A stretch of DNA of 64,000 nucleotides from Microbacterium sp. H83 (GTDB taxonomy: Bacteria; Actinomycetota; Actinomycetes; Actinomycetales; Microbacteriaceae): the NCBI RefSeq assembly GCF_001650405.1, contig NZ_LWCU01000016.1:1-64000 (forward strand). The letters are read 5' to 3'. How positions within the stretch are numbered: the first letter of the stretch is position 1; every line of letters starts with the position of its first letter. The position numbers and the translations under genes were made by a program. This document shows positions 9,574-19,362 of the stretch, in pieces. The notes below the pieces were generated by a model, which saw nothing but the letters and a program-made list of their open reading frames with translations, ran no database searches and was not told the DNA's origin.

Positions 9574-11088
9574 ATGAAGCTCGAACTCCGCGGAATCACC
9601 AAGCGGTTCGGAACCCTGGTGGCCAACGACCACATCGACCTGGTCGTCGAGCCGGGGCAGATCCACGCGCTGCTCGGTGAGAACGGCGCAGGCAAGTCCA
9701 CGCTCATGAACGTCCTCTACGGGCTGTATCAGGCAGACGAGGGCGACATCCTGCTGGACGACGTCGTCCAGCGGTTCCGCGGCCCCGGTGACGCGATGAA
9801 CGCCGGCATCGGCATGGTGCACCAGCACTTCATGCTCGTGCCCGTGTTCACGGTCGCCGAGAACGTGATGCTCGGACACGAGCAGACGAAGGGCCTCGGC
9901 AGCCTCGACATCGCCAAGGCGCGGGAGCACGTGCGCGCCGTCGCCGCCCGCTTCGGCTTCGACATCGACCCGGACGCGATCGTCGGCGATCTGCCGGTGG
10001 GCGTCCAGCAGCGGGTCGAGATCATCAAGGCGCTGTCGCGCGACGCGAAGGTGCTCGTGTTCGACGAGCCCACCGCGGTCCTCACGCCGCAGGAGACCGA
10101 CGAGCTGATGGGCATCATGCGCCAGCTCCGCGACGAGGGCACGGCGATCGTGTTCATCACGCACAAGCTCCGCGAGGTCCGCGAGGTGGCCGACACCATC
10201 ACGATCGTCCGTCTCGGGCGCATCGTGGGGGAGGCCTCGCCGACGGCGACCAACGCCGAGCTGGCGTCGCTCATGGTCGGGCGCGCGGTCGAGCTGACCG
10301 TGCAGAAGGGGGCTCCGCGTCTGGGCGAGGGCGGACTCGAGGTCTCGGGACTCCGCGTGCTCACCCCGACCGGCGCCATCGTCGTCGACGGTGTGGACTT
10401 CACCGTCCGTCCCGGCGAGGTGCTGGCCGTCGCCGGAGTCCAGGGCAACGGCCAGACCGAGCTCATCGAGGCCATCGTCGGCCTCGCGGCGCGCGTCGAG
10501 GGCTCGATCACCCTCGACGGCACCGAGCTCGTGGGCCGCAGCGTGCGCGGGATCCTCGACGCGGGAGTCGGGTTCGTCCCGGAGGACCGCACGGAGGACG
10601 GCCTCGTCGCCGGCTTCTCGGTCGCCGAGAACCTCATCCTCGACCGGTCGACCGATGAGGCCTTCAGCCGGGGCGGCACGATCCGTCGTGCCGAGCTCGA
10701 GGAGTTCGCCCGGGCGCGCATCGTCGAGTACGACATCCGCACCCAGGGACCGCACACACCGGCGGGGACGCTCTCCGGCGGCAACCAGCAGAAGGTCGTG
10801 ATCGCGCGCGAGATGAGCCGCGAGCTGCGACTCCTGGTCGCCGCGCAGCCGACCCGCGGCGTCGACGTCGGGTCCATCGAGTTCATCCACAAGCGGATCG
10901 TCGAGACGCGGGATGCCGGCATCCCGGTCGTCGTGGTCTCGACGGAGCTCGACGAGGTCGCCGCACTCGCGGATCGGATCGCGGTCATGTACAGAGGCAC
11001 GATCGTCGGGATCGTGCCCGGCGACACCCCGCGCGAGACGCTGGGACTGATGATGGCGGGCGCCGCCGAGGGAGAGGTTGCCGCATGA
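9574..11088 (+). CDS. Nucleoside/sugar ABC importer ATPase with two nucleotide-binding domains
   Basis: Cytoplasmic energy-coupling ATPase, 504 residues, of the RbsA/YufO type with two ABC domains in one chain. Domain 1 has Walker A GENGAGKST (35-43), VGVQQRVEIIKAL in place of the signature, and Walker B LVFDEPTAVL. Domain 2 is degenerate at Walker A (AVQGNGQTE, no Lys) and at Walker B (VAAQPTRGVD) but keeps the signature LSGGNQQKVVIARE. This asymmetry is normal for the family: one competent and one incompetent ATP site. It follows the lipoprotein gene after a hairpin and overlaps the first permease (ATGA). Confidence 0.93.
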   Translation: MKLELRGITKRFGTLVANDHIDLVVEPGQIHALLGENGAGKSTLMNVLYGLYQADEGDILLDDVVQRFRGPGDAMNAGIGMVHQHFMLVPVFTVAENVMLGHEQTKGLGSLDIAKAREHVRAVAARFGFDIDPDAIVGDLPVGVQQRVEIIKALSRDAKVLVFDEPTAVLTPQETDELMGIMRQLRDEGTAIVFITHKLREVREVADTITIVRLGRIVGEASPTATNAELASLMVGRAVELTVQKGAPRLGEGGLEVSGLRVLTPTGAIVVDGVDFTVRPGEVLAVAGVQGNGQTELIEAIVGLAARVEGSITLDGTELVGRSVRGILDAGVGFVPEDRTEDGLVAGFSVAENLILDRSTDEAFSRGGTIRRAELEEFARARIVEYDIRTQGPHTPAGTLSGGNQQKVVIAREMSRELRLLVAAQPTRGVDVGSIEFIHKRIVETRDAGIPVVVVSTELDEVAALADRIAVMYRGTIVGIVPGDTPRETLGLMMAGAAEGEVAA

Positions 11089-12395
11089 GCGGTACGACAC
11101 CGGGCGCGGACGACGCCACCACCGGCCTTCCGGCCGAGCAGCTTCCCCGCGCGTCGGGTCCTCTGACGGGCGACGTCCCGCCGGCCCCGCGCGGCAACGT
11201 GATCCTCAAGGAGATGCTGCGCGGCAGCGCCGTCACCACGATCCTCGCGATCTTCCTCGCGCTCGTCGTGGGCGGCATCCTGATCGCGTTCACCAACGAG
11301 GACGTCCTGACGGCATCCGGCTACTTCTTCCAGCGCCCGAGCGACACGTTCGCCGCGGTCTGGAACGCCGTCTACAACGGCTACGAGGCGCTGTTCCGCG
11401 GGGCGATCTTCAACGCGCGCGGTGCGGACTTCGCGGCCCAGATCCGTCCCCTGACGAACACGCTCGGGTTCGCCGCGCCCCTGATCGCCGCCGGTCTCGG
11501 CGTCGCGCTGGCGTTCCGGGTCGGCCTGTTCAACATCGGCGCCCGCGGCCAGATGCTCATCGCGGTCGGCATCGCGGGCCTTCTGACGTTCAACCTCGAC
11601 CTGCCGTTCTGGCTGCACATCCCTGTCACGCTCATCGCGGGCATCGCGGGCGGTGCGCTGTGGGGCGCGATCGCGGGACTGATCAAGGCGCGCACCGGTG
11701 CGCACGAGGTCATCCTGACGATCATGCTGAACTACGTCGCGTACTACCTGCTGCTGTGGATGATCCGGACCCCCGGCCTCCTGCAGAAGCCGGGCACGAA
11801 CCAGGCACTCGGCTCCGCGACGCCGGAGAGCGCGCAGTTCCCCGAGCTGCTCGGACCGAAGTTCCCGCTCCTCGACCTCGGCTTCGTGATCGTGATCATC
11901 GCGACGCTGTTCGTGTGGTGGCTCATCGAGCGCTCGTCGCTCGGCCTCCGCATGCGCGCGGTCGGCGAGAACCCGCACGCGGCCCGTGCCGCCGGCATCA
12001 GCGTCCAGCGCGTCTACGTCTACGCGATGCTGTTCGCCGGAGGTCTCGCCGGTCTGGCCGGGATGAATCAGCTGCAGGGTGCCGTCACCACCGGCATCAC
12101 CGAGACGATCGACGCCGGCATCGGCTTCGACGCCATCACCGTCGCGCTCCTCGGACGCAGCCGGGCGTGGGGGACCTTCGCCGCCGGCATCCTGTTCGGC
12201 GCGCTGAAGGCCGGCTCGTTCTCGATGCAGGCGCAGGACATCCCCGTCGACATCGTGCTCGTCGTGCAGTCGCTCGTCGTGCTGTTCATCGCCGCGCCGC
12301 CCCTGCTGCGCGCGGTGTTCTTCCTGCCCAAGTCCGACGCGGAGAAGGCGGCCAAGGCCAGAGCCAAGGCCGCGAAGAAGGCGGTGACCGCATGA
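11085..12395 (+). CDS. Nucleoside ABC importer permease 1
   Basis: Integral membrane permease of 436 residues, of the YufP/RbsC-like BPD_transp_2 family. A hydrophilic head of about 45 residues is followed by some nine or ten hydrophobic segments. VGLFNIGARGQMLIAVGIAG and GENPHAARAAGISV are family landmarks; the latter is the cytoplasmic loop that contacts the ATPase. The tail KSDAEKAAKARAKAAKKA is Ala/Lys-rich. Starts with ATG overlapping the ATPase stop and ends overlapping permease 2, so all three are made together. Confidence 0.93.
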   Translation: MSGTTPGADDATTGLPAEQLPRASGPLTGDVPPAPRGNVILKEMLRGSAVTTILAIFLALVVGGILIAFTNEDVLTASGYFFQRPSDTFAAVWNAVYNGYEALFRGAIFNARGADFAAQIRPLTNTLGFAAPLIAAGLGVALAFRVGLFNIGARGQMLIAVGIAGLLTFNLDLPFWLHIPVTLIAGIAGGALWGAIAGLIKARTGAHEVILTIMLNYVAYYLLLWMIRTPGLLQKPGTNQALGSATPESAQFPELLGPKFPLLDLGFVIVIIATLFVWWLIERSSLGLRMRAVGENPHAARAAGISVQRVYVYAMLFAGGLAGLAGMNQLQGAVTTGITETIDAGIGFDAITVALLGRSRAWGTFAAGILFGALKAGSFSMQAQDIPVDIVLVVQSLVVLFIAAPPLLRAVFFLPKSDAEKAAKARAKAAKKAVTA

Positions 12396-13678
12396 CCTCG
12401 CTCGCGCAGACCCAGGCGGCCGACGGCACCGTCCAGCTCGCGACCGTGCGGGAGCGGCACCTCAAGGCGCCGATCACCCTCGCCGCGGTGACCGCGCTGC
12501 TCGCGCTCCTGCTGGCGCTCGTGCCCCGCACGGGCACGACCTCCTTCCGGCTCGGCGACCAGTCGCAGTCGTTCGAGCTCCCCATCGTCGAGCTGCCCAC
12601 GGCGGCGACCAGCTGGGTCGTCCTCGGCATCCTCGTGGTCCTCGTCGTCGCGGCGTTCCTCCGAGCGTGGAGCTATCGCAAGGCCTCGCTGCTGCTGGTC
12701 GCGGCGTTCGGCGTGCTCGCGGTGTTCGACTTCCTCGTATGGGCGGGCGCCGGGGGACTCGTGCCCGTCACGAGCCTTCTCTTCGGCGCCGTGTCGCTGT
12801 CCGTCCCGCTCGTGTTCGGCGCTCTCGGCGGCGTGATCGGCGAGCGCGCCGGCGTGGTGAACGTCGCGATCGAGGGGCAGCTGCTCCTCGGCGCCTTCTC
12901 GGCGGCGCTGCTGTCGAGCATCACCGGCAACCCCTTCGTGGGTCTGATCGGCGCGATGGTGGGTGGCGTGCTCGTCGCCAGCGTGCTCGCGGCCTTCGCG
13001 ATCAAGTACCTCGTCGAGCAGGTCATCGTCGGCGTCGTCCTGAACGTGCTCGTCACGGGTCTCACCGGGTTCCTCTACGGCGCCCTGCTGGCTCCGAACG
13101 AAGCGGAGCTGAACACCCCGGAGCGCTTCAGCCGGATCAAGATCCCGGTGCTGAGCGACATCCCGATCATCGGCCCGGTGCTGTTCAACCAGACCTTCAT
13201 CGTGTACCTGATGTTCATCACGGTCGCGGTCGTCGCGTGGGGCCTCTACCGCACGAAGTGGGGCCTTCGGCTGCGCGCCGTGGGCGAGCACCCGCAGGCC
13301 GCGGACACGGTGGGCATCAAGGTCAACCCGACGCGGTTCTGGAACGTCCTGCTCGCGGGCGCGATCGCCGGCATCGGCGGTGCCTACTTCACGCTGGTGT
13401 CCGTGCCGCAGTTCGGCAAGGACATGACCGCGGGGCTCGGGTTCATCGCCCTGGCCGCGGTGATCTTCGGCCGCTGGGACCCGATCCGCGCGACGCTCGC
13501 GGCCCTGCTGTTCGGCTTCGCGACGAACCTGCAGAACCTGCTGTCGATCCTGAAGACGCCGGTGCCCAGCGAGTTCATGCTCATGCTGCCGTACGTGGTC
13601 ACCCTTCTGGCCGTCGCCGGGTTCGCCGGCCAGATCCGCGGGCCCGCCGCGAGCGGCAAGCCGTACATCAAGTCCTAG
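12392..13678 (+). CDS. Nucleoside ABC importer permease 2
   Basis: Second membrane permease, 428 residues, of the YufQ type. The first 120 residues hold three hydrophobic segments not seen in the shortest relatives, then the core begins with GALGGVIGERAGVVNVAIEG, matching the GERSGVVNIAIEG-type motif of the family. GEHPQAADTVGIKV is the ATPase-contact loop. Forms a heterodimer with permease 1. Ends 7 bases before cdd, with GGAGAG between as ribosome binding site. Confidence 0.93.
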   Translation: MTSLAQTQAADGTVQLATVRERHLKAPITLAAVTALLALLLALVPRTGTTSFRLGDQSQSFELPIVELPTAATSWVVLGILVVLVVAAFLRAWSYRKASLLLVAAFGVLAVFDFLVWAGAGGLVPVTSLLFGAVSLSVPLVFGALGGVIGERAGVVNVAIEGQLLLGAFSAALLSSITGNPFVGLIGAMVGGVLVASVLAAFAIKYLVEQVIVGVVLNVLVTGLTGFLYGALLAPNEAELNTPERFSRIKIPVLSDIPIIGPVLFNQTFIVYLMFITVAVVAWGLYRTKWGLRLRAVGEHPQAADTVGIKVNPTRFWNVLLAGAIAGIGGAYFTLVSVPQFGKDMTAGLGFIALAAVIFGRWDPIRATLAALLFGFATNLQNLLSILKTPVPSEFMLMLPYVVTLLAVAGFAGQIRGPAASGKPYIKS

Positions 13679-13685
13679 GAGAGAC

Positions 13686-14080
13686 ATGACCGACATCGAC
13701 TGGGACGAGCTCCGGCAGGTCGCCACAGAAGCCATGACCAAGGCCTATGCCCCGTACTCCCGGTACCGGGTGGGTGCGGCGGCGCTCGTGGGCGACGGCC
13801 GCATCGTCGCCGGCTGCAACGTCGAGAACGCCTCGTACGGCGTCACGCTGTGCGCCGAGTGCGCCCTCGTCGGAGACCTCCACATGTCGGGCGGCGGTCA
13901 GCTGGTCGCGTTCGTGTGCGTGAACAACGACGGTCAGACGATCATGCCGTGCGGACGCTGCCGCCAGCTCCTCTACGAGCACGCGATGCCCGGGATGCTG
14001 CTGGAGACCGTCTCCGGCATCCGGACGATCGACGAAGTACTGCCGGACGCGTTCGGCCCCCGAGACCTGGAGGACGCCCG

Positions 14081-14084
<4 letters not shown>
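13686..14084 (+). CDS. cdd: Cytidine deaminase
   Basis: Zinc enzyme that deaminates cytidine and deoxycytidine to uridine and deoxyuridine. The 132-residue length fits the small tetrameric class. Zinc ligands are visible: the Cys and catalytic Glu of CAEC near residue 56, and PCGRCRQLLYEH near residue 89. SRYRVGAAALVGDG and NVENASYG are further landmarks. Ribosome binding site GGAGAGAC lies directly before the ATG. Overlaps deoA by ATGA, coupling deamination to phosphorolysis in the salvage operon. Confidence 0.95.
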
Positions 14085-15373
<1,289 letters not shown>

Positions 15374-15385
15374 GCGCCGGGCCGC

Positions 15386-15391
15386 TAGCCT
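15386..15391 (+). promoter_or_regulatory. -10 box upstream of add
   Basis: TAGCCT 35 bases before the add ATG. It gives add a possible second promoter inside the salvage block, with a short leader holding GAGAGGAA as ribosome binding site. Confidence 0.4.
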
Positions 15392-15425
15392 GAACTGAGC
15401 GAATCCGCGACCGAGAGGAACTCCC

Positions 15426-16541
15426 ATGTCGATCGACGCGAACGGCGACGTCACCATCCAGGGCGTGTCCCTGCGCAGGCTCCCGAAGGTCTCGCTGCAC
15501 GACCACCTCGACGGAGCGGTGCGTCCGGCGACGATCATCGAGCTCGCCGACGCGATCGGTCTGGAGCTCCCGGAGTCCACGCCGAAGGCCCTCGGCTCGT
15601 GGTTCGCGAAGAAGAGCGACTCGGGATCACTCGTCGAGTACCTCAAGACCTTCGACCTGACGACCGCCGTCATGCAGACCGAGGAAGGGCTGAGCCGCGT
15701 CGCGCGCGAGTTCGTCCAGGACCTCGCGAAGGACGGGGTCATCTACGGCGAGGTCCGCTGGGCCCCCGAGCAGCACCTCACCCGGGGTCTCACTCCGGAG
15801 CAGGCGGTCGAGGCGGTGCAGCAGGGCATCGAGGAGGGCGAGGACGCCGCAGACCGGGCAGGGCACAGCATCCGCGTGGGCCAGCTGATCACCGCGATGC
15901 GACACACCGATCGCTCGCGCGAGATCGCGGAGCTCGCGCTCGACTTCCGCGGCCGCGGCGCCGTCGGCTTCGACATCGCGGGCCCGGAAGACGGCTACCC
16001 CGCATCGGACCACCGTGCGGCGTTCGACCTCTTGGCCGAGAACTTCCTCCCCGTCACGGTGCACGCGGGGGAGGCAGCGGGTCTCGACTCCATCCGCTCC
16101 GCTCTGCTCGACGGACGGGCGCTGCGACTCGGGCATGGCGTGCGCATCGCCGAGGACCTGCAGGTCATCCAGCAGGAGGGCGACGAGGTGCAGGTGCAGT
16201 TCGGCGACCTCGCCCGCTGGGTGCGCGACCGCGAGATCCCGCTCGAGCTCTCGCCGTCGTCGAATCTGCAGACCGGCGCGATCGCGGCGTGGGGGAACAC
16301 CCTCGCCGACCACCCGTTCGACCTCCTCTATCAGCTCGGCTTCGCCGTGACGGTGAACGTCGACAACCGCACGATGAGCGCCACGTCCCTGACGAGAGAG
16401 CTCTCGCTGCTCGTCGAGGCCTTCGAGTACGACCTCGACGACCTCGAGACCTTCCAGTTCAACGCCGCGGCCGCCGCGTTCCTCCCGGTCGAGGAGCGGG
16501 AAGAGCTCGTCGAGATGATCGCCGACGGCTTCGACGTCTGA
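15426..16541 (+). CDS. add: Adenosine deaminase
   Basis: Zinc hydrolase that converts adenosine and deoxyadenosine to inosine forms. In the 371-residue chain, the HxH metal motif is seen in SLHDHLDGAVRP near residue 24, the third His in VHAGEAAG near residue 214, and GHGVRIAEDL. The distal acidic motif reads VNVDNRTMSATSLTREL; the Asn after Asp (instead of Asp-Asp) occurs in actinobacterial relatives. Ends the salvage block. Its product inosine is a substrate for PunA, encoded further along on the other strand. Confidence 0.95.
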   Translation: MSIDANGDVTIQGVSLRRLPKVSLHDHLDGAVRPATIIELADAIGLELPESTPKALGSWFAKKSDSGSLVEYLKTFDLTTAVMQTEEGLSRVAREFVQDLAKDGVIYGEVRWAPEQHLTRGLTPEQAVEAVQQGIEEGEDAADRAGHSIRVGQLITAMRHTDRSREIAELALDFRGRGAVGFDIAGPEDGYPASDHRAAFDLLAENFLPVTVHAGEAAGLDSIRSALLDGRALRLGHGVRIAEDLQVIQQEGDEVQVQFGDLARWVRDREIPLELSPSSNLQTGAIAAWGNTLADHPFDLLYQLGFAVTVNVDNRTMSATSLTRELSLLVEAFEYDLDDLETFQFNAAAAAFLPVEEREELVEMIADGFDV

Positions 16542-16556
16542 TCGTGGTCATCTGAC

Positions 16557-17657
16557 ATGGCTTCCGGGGGGAAGCGCCGCATCGTCGGCGTCGTCATCAG
16601 CATCGTCGTCCTCGTCCTCGCAGGAGGGACGGCGGCGGGCGTGTGGTGGGTGACCCGCGAGCCGGAGGATCTCCCGCCGCGCGCGGGGGAGGTGCCGATC
16701 GAGCGACCCCTGACGCCCGCTCAGCAGCTCGTCGCGGATGCCGGCGACCCGGCGGCCTGCGCCGTGACGTTCACGGGGGACGGTGCGCCGGTCGATCCGA
16801 TGCTGCAGTCGCAGAACGGCCTGTACGCCGGGCTGCCGATCCCCGCACAGGAGGGCAGGGTCTTCGCCGGCTGGTACTCGTCGGAGGCGGACGCGGCGGC
16901 GTTCACCGTCGCCGCCCGCGTCAACGGGGCGGACCCGGTGGTCTGCGTGGATCAGCAGGTCGAGCTGTTCGCCGGATGGAAGACACCCGACGAGAACCTC
17001 GCCGAGGATGCGCAGATCCCGATCCTCATGTACCACCAGTTCACCGCGAACCCCGACGGCGAGAGCGGCTGGCTGCGCGGCAACTACGCCTACATCGGCG
17101 ACTTCGAGGCGCAGATGGATCACATCGCGACCACGGGCTTCTATCTGCCCACGTGGGACGAGCTGAGCGCGTTCATCGACGGACGGCTCTTCCTCCCGGC
17201 GCGCTCGGTGATCATCACGGATGACGACGCCGACCAGACCTGGTTCGATCTCGCGGTCCCCGTCATCGACCGGTACGAGCTGCTGTCGACCTCGTTCATG
17301 ATCACCGCCTACCGACAGGATCCGCCGCCGTCGATGTTCGTCCTGCGGCGCTCGCACACGCACGACATGCATCAGGCCGGCGATAACGGCAAGGGGCGGA
17401 TGGTGAACTGGACCGCCGAGGAGATCGCAGCGGACCTGAACGCCTCCGCGGAGGTCCTGGGGGTGCGCGAGGTCATCGCCTATCCGTTCGGCCACTACAA
17501 CGACACGTCCAAGCAGGGGGTCGCGCTCGCGGGCTTCGAGATGGCCCGCACGATCGAGCCCGGCTACGTCGGCATCGGGACGGACAAGCTGGCGCTCCCC
17601 GTCGTTCGCATCGACTACGGCATGGGGCTGGATTCGCTGATCGCGCGCATCGGCTGA
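16557..17657 (+). CDS. Membrane-anchored polysaccharide deacetylase with an InlB-like repeat
   Basis: Predicted surface enzyme of 366 residues. A membrane anchor (residues 8-31) precedes a region around residues 85-140 that resembles a Listeria-Bacteroides (InlB B-type) repeat: VFAGWYSSEADA and, at its end, VELFAGWKT. The NodB-type deacetylase domain starts at IPILMYHQF and holds SVIITDDDADQTWFDLA (metal/catalytic Asp), RSHTHDMH (metal His) and VIAYPFGHYND. The likely substrate is a cell-wall or surface glycan, but this is inferred. It follows add after 15 bases and may share its transcript. Confidence 0.8.
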   Translation: MASGGKRRIVGVVISIVVLVLAGGTAAGVWWVTREPEDLPPRAGEVPIERPLTPAQQLVADAGDPAACAVTFTGDGAPVDPMLQSQNGLYAGLPIPAQEGRVFAGWYSSEADAAAFTVAARVNGADPVVCVDQQVELFAGWKTPDENLAEDAQIPILMYHQFTANPDGESGWLRGNYAYIGDFEAQMDHIATTGFYLPTWDELSAFIDGRLFLPARSVIITDDDADQTWFDLAVPVIDRYELLSTSFMITAYRQDPPPSMFVLRRSHTHDMHQAGDNGKGRMVNWTAEEIAADLNASAEVLGVREVIAYPFGHYNDTSKQGVALAGFEMARTIEPGYVGIGTDKLALPVVRIDYGMGLDSLIARIG

Positions 17658-17684
17658 CCGCCCGGACACGGCAGGATGGCTCCC

Positions 17685-18545
17685 ATGACCGCATCCGTCT
17701 TCATCGCGGGCCCCGCATCCTGGAACTCGATCGTCGTGCTCGATCGCCTGCCCGAGCCCGTTCCGCACATGCAGTTCGCCGAGGCGACCTGGGAGACCGT
17801 CGGGGGCACGAGCGCCGGGAAGGCCCTGTCGCTGACCGCCCTCGGCCGGACGACCTCGCTCCACGCCCTGCGGGCCGCCGACGGGCCCGGAGAGCGCATC
17901 GGCGACGCGCTCTCCGCCGCCGGAGTCACGGTGCGATGGCAGCGAGCGGATGCCACCGAGCGGCACCTCAACCTCATGACCCGCCGCGGCGAGCGGGTGT
18001 CGCTCTACCTGGCCGCCCCGTCCGCGACGTCCGGCGCCCACGACGACGACCTGGCCGCCGCGATGTCAGCGGCGGATGCCGTCGTGCTCGACCTCGCGGC
18101 CGAGCCGCGGCGTCTGCTGCCCGCCGCCCGCGCCACCGGAACGCCGATCTGGGTCGACGTGCACGACTACGACGGCGAGGCGGAGTTCCACCGACCGTTC
18201 CTCGACGCGGCGGACGCGGTGTTCTGCAACGCGGACCGGCTGCCGGATCCCCTCGCGTTCCTCCGGTCGCGCGTGCAGCGCGGCGCGTCGCTCGCGGTCT
18301 GCACCCTGGGGGCGGACGGAGCGGTGGCCGTCGATGCCGCGGGCGTCGAGCACCGCGTCGCCGCGGTCCCGGTGGACGTGATCGACACGAACGGCGCGGG
18401 AGACGCCTTCTTCGCGGGCGTCCTCGATGCGCGGCTGGCGGGGCGGGACGTCCCGACCGCGCTCGCCGCCGGTGCCGAGTCGGCGTCGAGGGTGCTCGGC
18501 AGTCGGCACCTGCATCCGCTGCTGGACGAGGTTCTCGGGGGCTGA
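17685..18545 (+). CDS. PfkB-family carbohydrate kinase
   Basis: Ribokinase-like kinase of 286 residues, cytoplasmic. VGGTSAGKALSLTALGRTTS near residue 43 is the substrate-side Gly-rich motif, and DTNGAGDAFFAGVLDARLAG near residue 233 is the ATP-site signature with the catalytic Asp (GAGD). The substrate cannot be read from the sequence; sugars and nucleosides are both phosphorylated by this family, and the nearby nucleoside block makes a ribose or nucleoside substrate possible. ATG at 17685 is preferred over 17676, which would add three residues. Convergent with the hydrolase gene 17 bases on. Confidence 0.85.
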   Translation: MTASVFIAGPASWNSIVVLDRLPEPVPHMQFAEATWETVGGTSAGKALSLTALGRTTSLHALRAADGPGERIGDALSAAGVTVRWQRADATERHLNLMTRRGERVSLYLAAPSATSGAHDDDLAAAMSAADAVVLDLAAEPRRLLPAARATGTPIWVDVHDYDGEAEFHRPFLDAADAVFCNADRLPDPLAFLRSRVQRGASLAVCTLGADGAVAVDAAGVEHRVAAVPVDVIDTNGAGDAFFAGVLDARLAGRDVPTALAAGAESASRVLGSRHLHPLLDEVLGG

Positions 18546-18562
18546 GCCGCGGCGGTGCGCCG

Positions 18563-19312
18563 TCAGCCGCGCTCGAGCTGTGCGACGAAGGCGTTCAGGA
18601 TCTCGGCGACCTCTGCGTGCATCTCGGCGTCGGAGATCGTCGGGGTGCCGTCGCCCGCCTGGGGGCCGTAGTCGCCGAACGACGCGTGGGAGGCGCCCTC
18701 GATCTCGATCATCTCGGCGTCGGCGGGCAGCAGGTCCCGCGCCGCGTCGATCTTCTCGGGTGTCGACAGGCCGTCCTCGCTGCCCGAGATGCTCAGCACG
18801 GCGAGGTCCGTCGCCGAGACGTCCGTGGAGCAGTACGAGCCGAAGAGCAGCAGCGCCTCGGCATCCGCGGCGAGCTGGCATGCGCGCACGCCGCCGAGGG
18901 AGTGCCCGCCGACGCCCCAGTCGTCGATCTCCGGGGCGGCGGATGTGAAGGAGTCGAGACCGCGCAGGTCGAAGAACGCGAGGTTGAGCCAGGGGCGCGT
19001 GATCACCACCGTGACGCCCTCCTCGGCGAGGCTCTGCAGGATCGGGGCGTAGGCCCAGGGGTCGACCTTGGCGCCGGGGACGAACACGAGGCCCAGATCG
19101 GACTCCCCGTCGGCGGGCGTCATGACGATGCCCTGCTCCGCATCCTCGACGTGGATGGCGGTGTTCTCGCGGACGGCGGCGAGCGGGGCCGGCTCGGCCT
19201 GCATGACCCCGATCTGGCTCCAGGCGACGATGCCGCCGACTCCGAGCACCAGGACGGTGACGAGACTCCAGCCGATGATGGTGAGGACGCGGCGTCCACG
19301 CTTCTTCTGCAC
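18563..19312 (-). CDS. Membrane-anchored alpha/beta hydrolase
   Basis: A 249-residue protein with an N-terminal signal anchor (KKRGRR then a hydrophobic run to about residue 30) and an alpha/beta-hydrolase domain facing outwards. The nucleophile elbow is GGHSLGGVRA (Ser near residue 124); the acid and His are likely in SGSEDGL and GASHASFGDYG. It resembles the actinobacterial alpha/beta hydrolase/dienelactone-hydrolase-like family; the substrate is unknown. The frame is open far upstream, but GTG at 19312 has a TACCGT box 7 bases before it and gives a proper anchor. Confidence 0.8.
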   Translation of the reverse strand: MQKKRGRRVLTIIGWSLVTVLVLGVGGIVAWSQIGVMQAEPAPLAAVRENTAIHVEDAEQGIVMTPADGESDLGLVFVPGAKVDPWAYAPILQSLAEEGVTVVITRPWLNLAFFDLRGLDSFTSAAPEIDDWGVGGHSLGGVRACQLAADAEALLLFGSYCSTDVSATDLAVLSISGSEDGLSTPEKIDAARDLLPADAEMIEIEGASHASFGDYGPQAGDGTPTISDAEMHAEVAEILNAFVAQLERG

Positions 19313-19318
19313 ATTCCC

Positions 19319-19324
19319 ACGGTA
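19319..19324 (-). promoter_or_regulatory. -10 box for the alpha/beta hydrolase (leaderless)
   Basis: TACCGT on the minus strand, last T 7 bases before the GTG at 19312; it decides that start. Confidence 0.5.
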
Positions 19325-19362
19325 CGGCGTCCGCCTGTGGACGACCTCCGGGCGACCCGTGC

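Noticed and set aside
10400..10900. Inactivating mutations in the second domain of the nucleoside ATPase
   Set aside because: The missing Lys and Asp/Glu are normal in the second half of RbsA/YufO-type ATPases.
5989..11100. A minus-strand open frame of more than 1700 codons across sdhD, manC and the nucleoside importer
   Set aside because: Only its last 147 codons are sdhD; the rest is antisense to clear genes and is His/Asp/Arg-rich, typical of the empty frames in GC-rich DNA.
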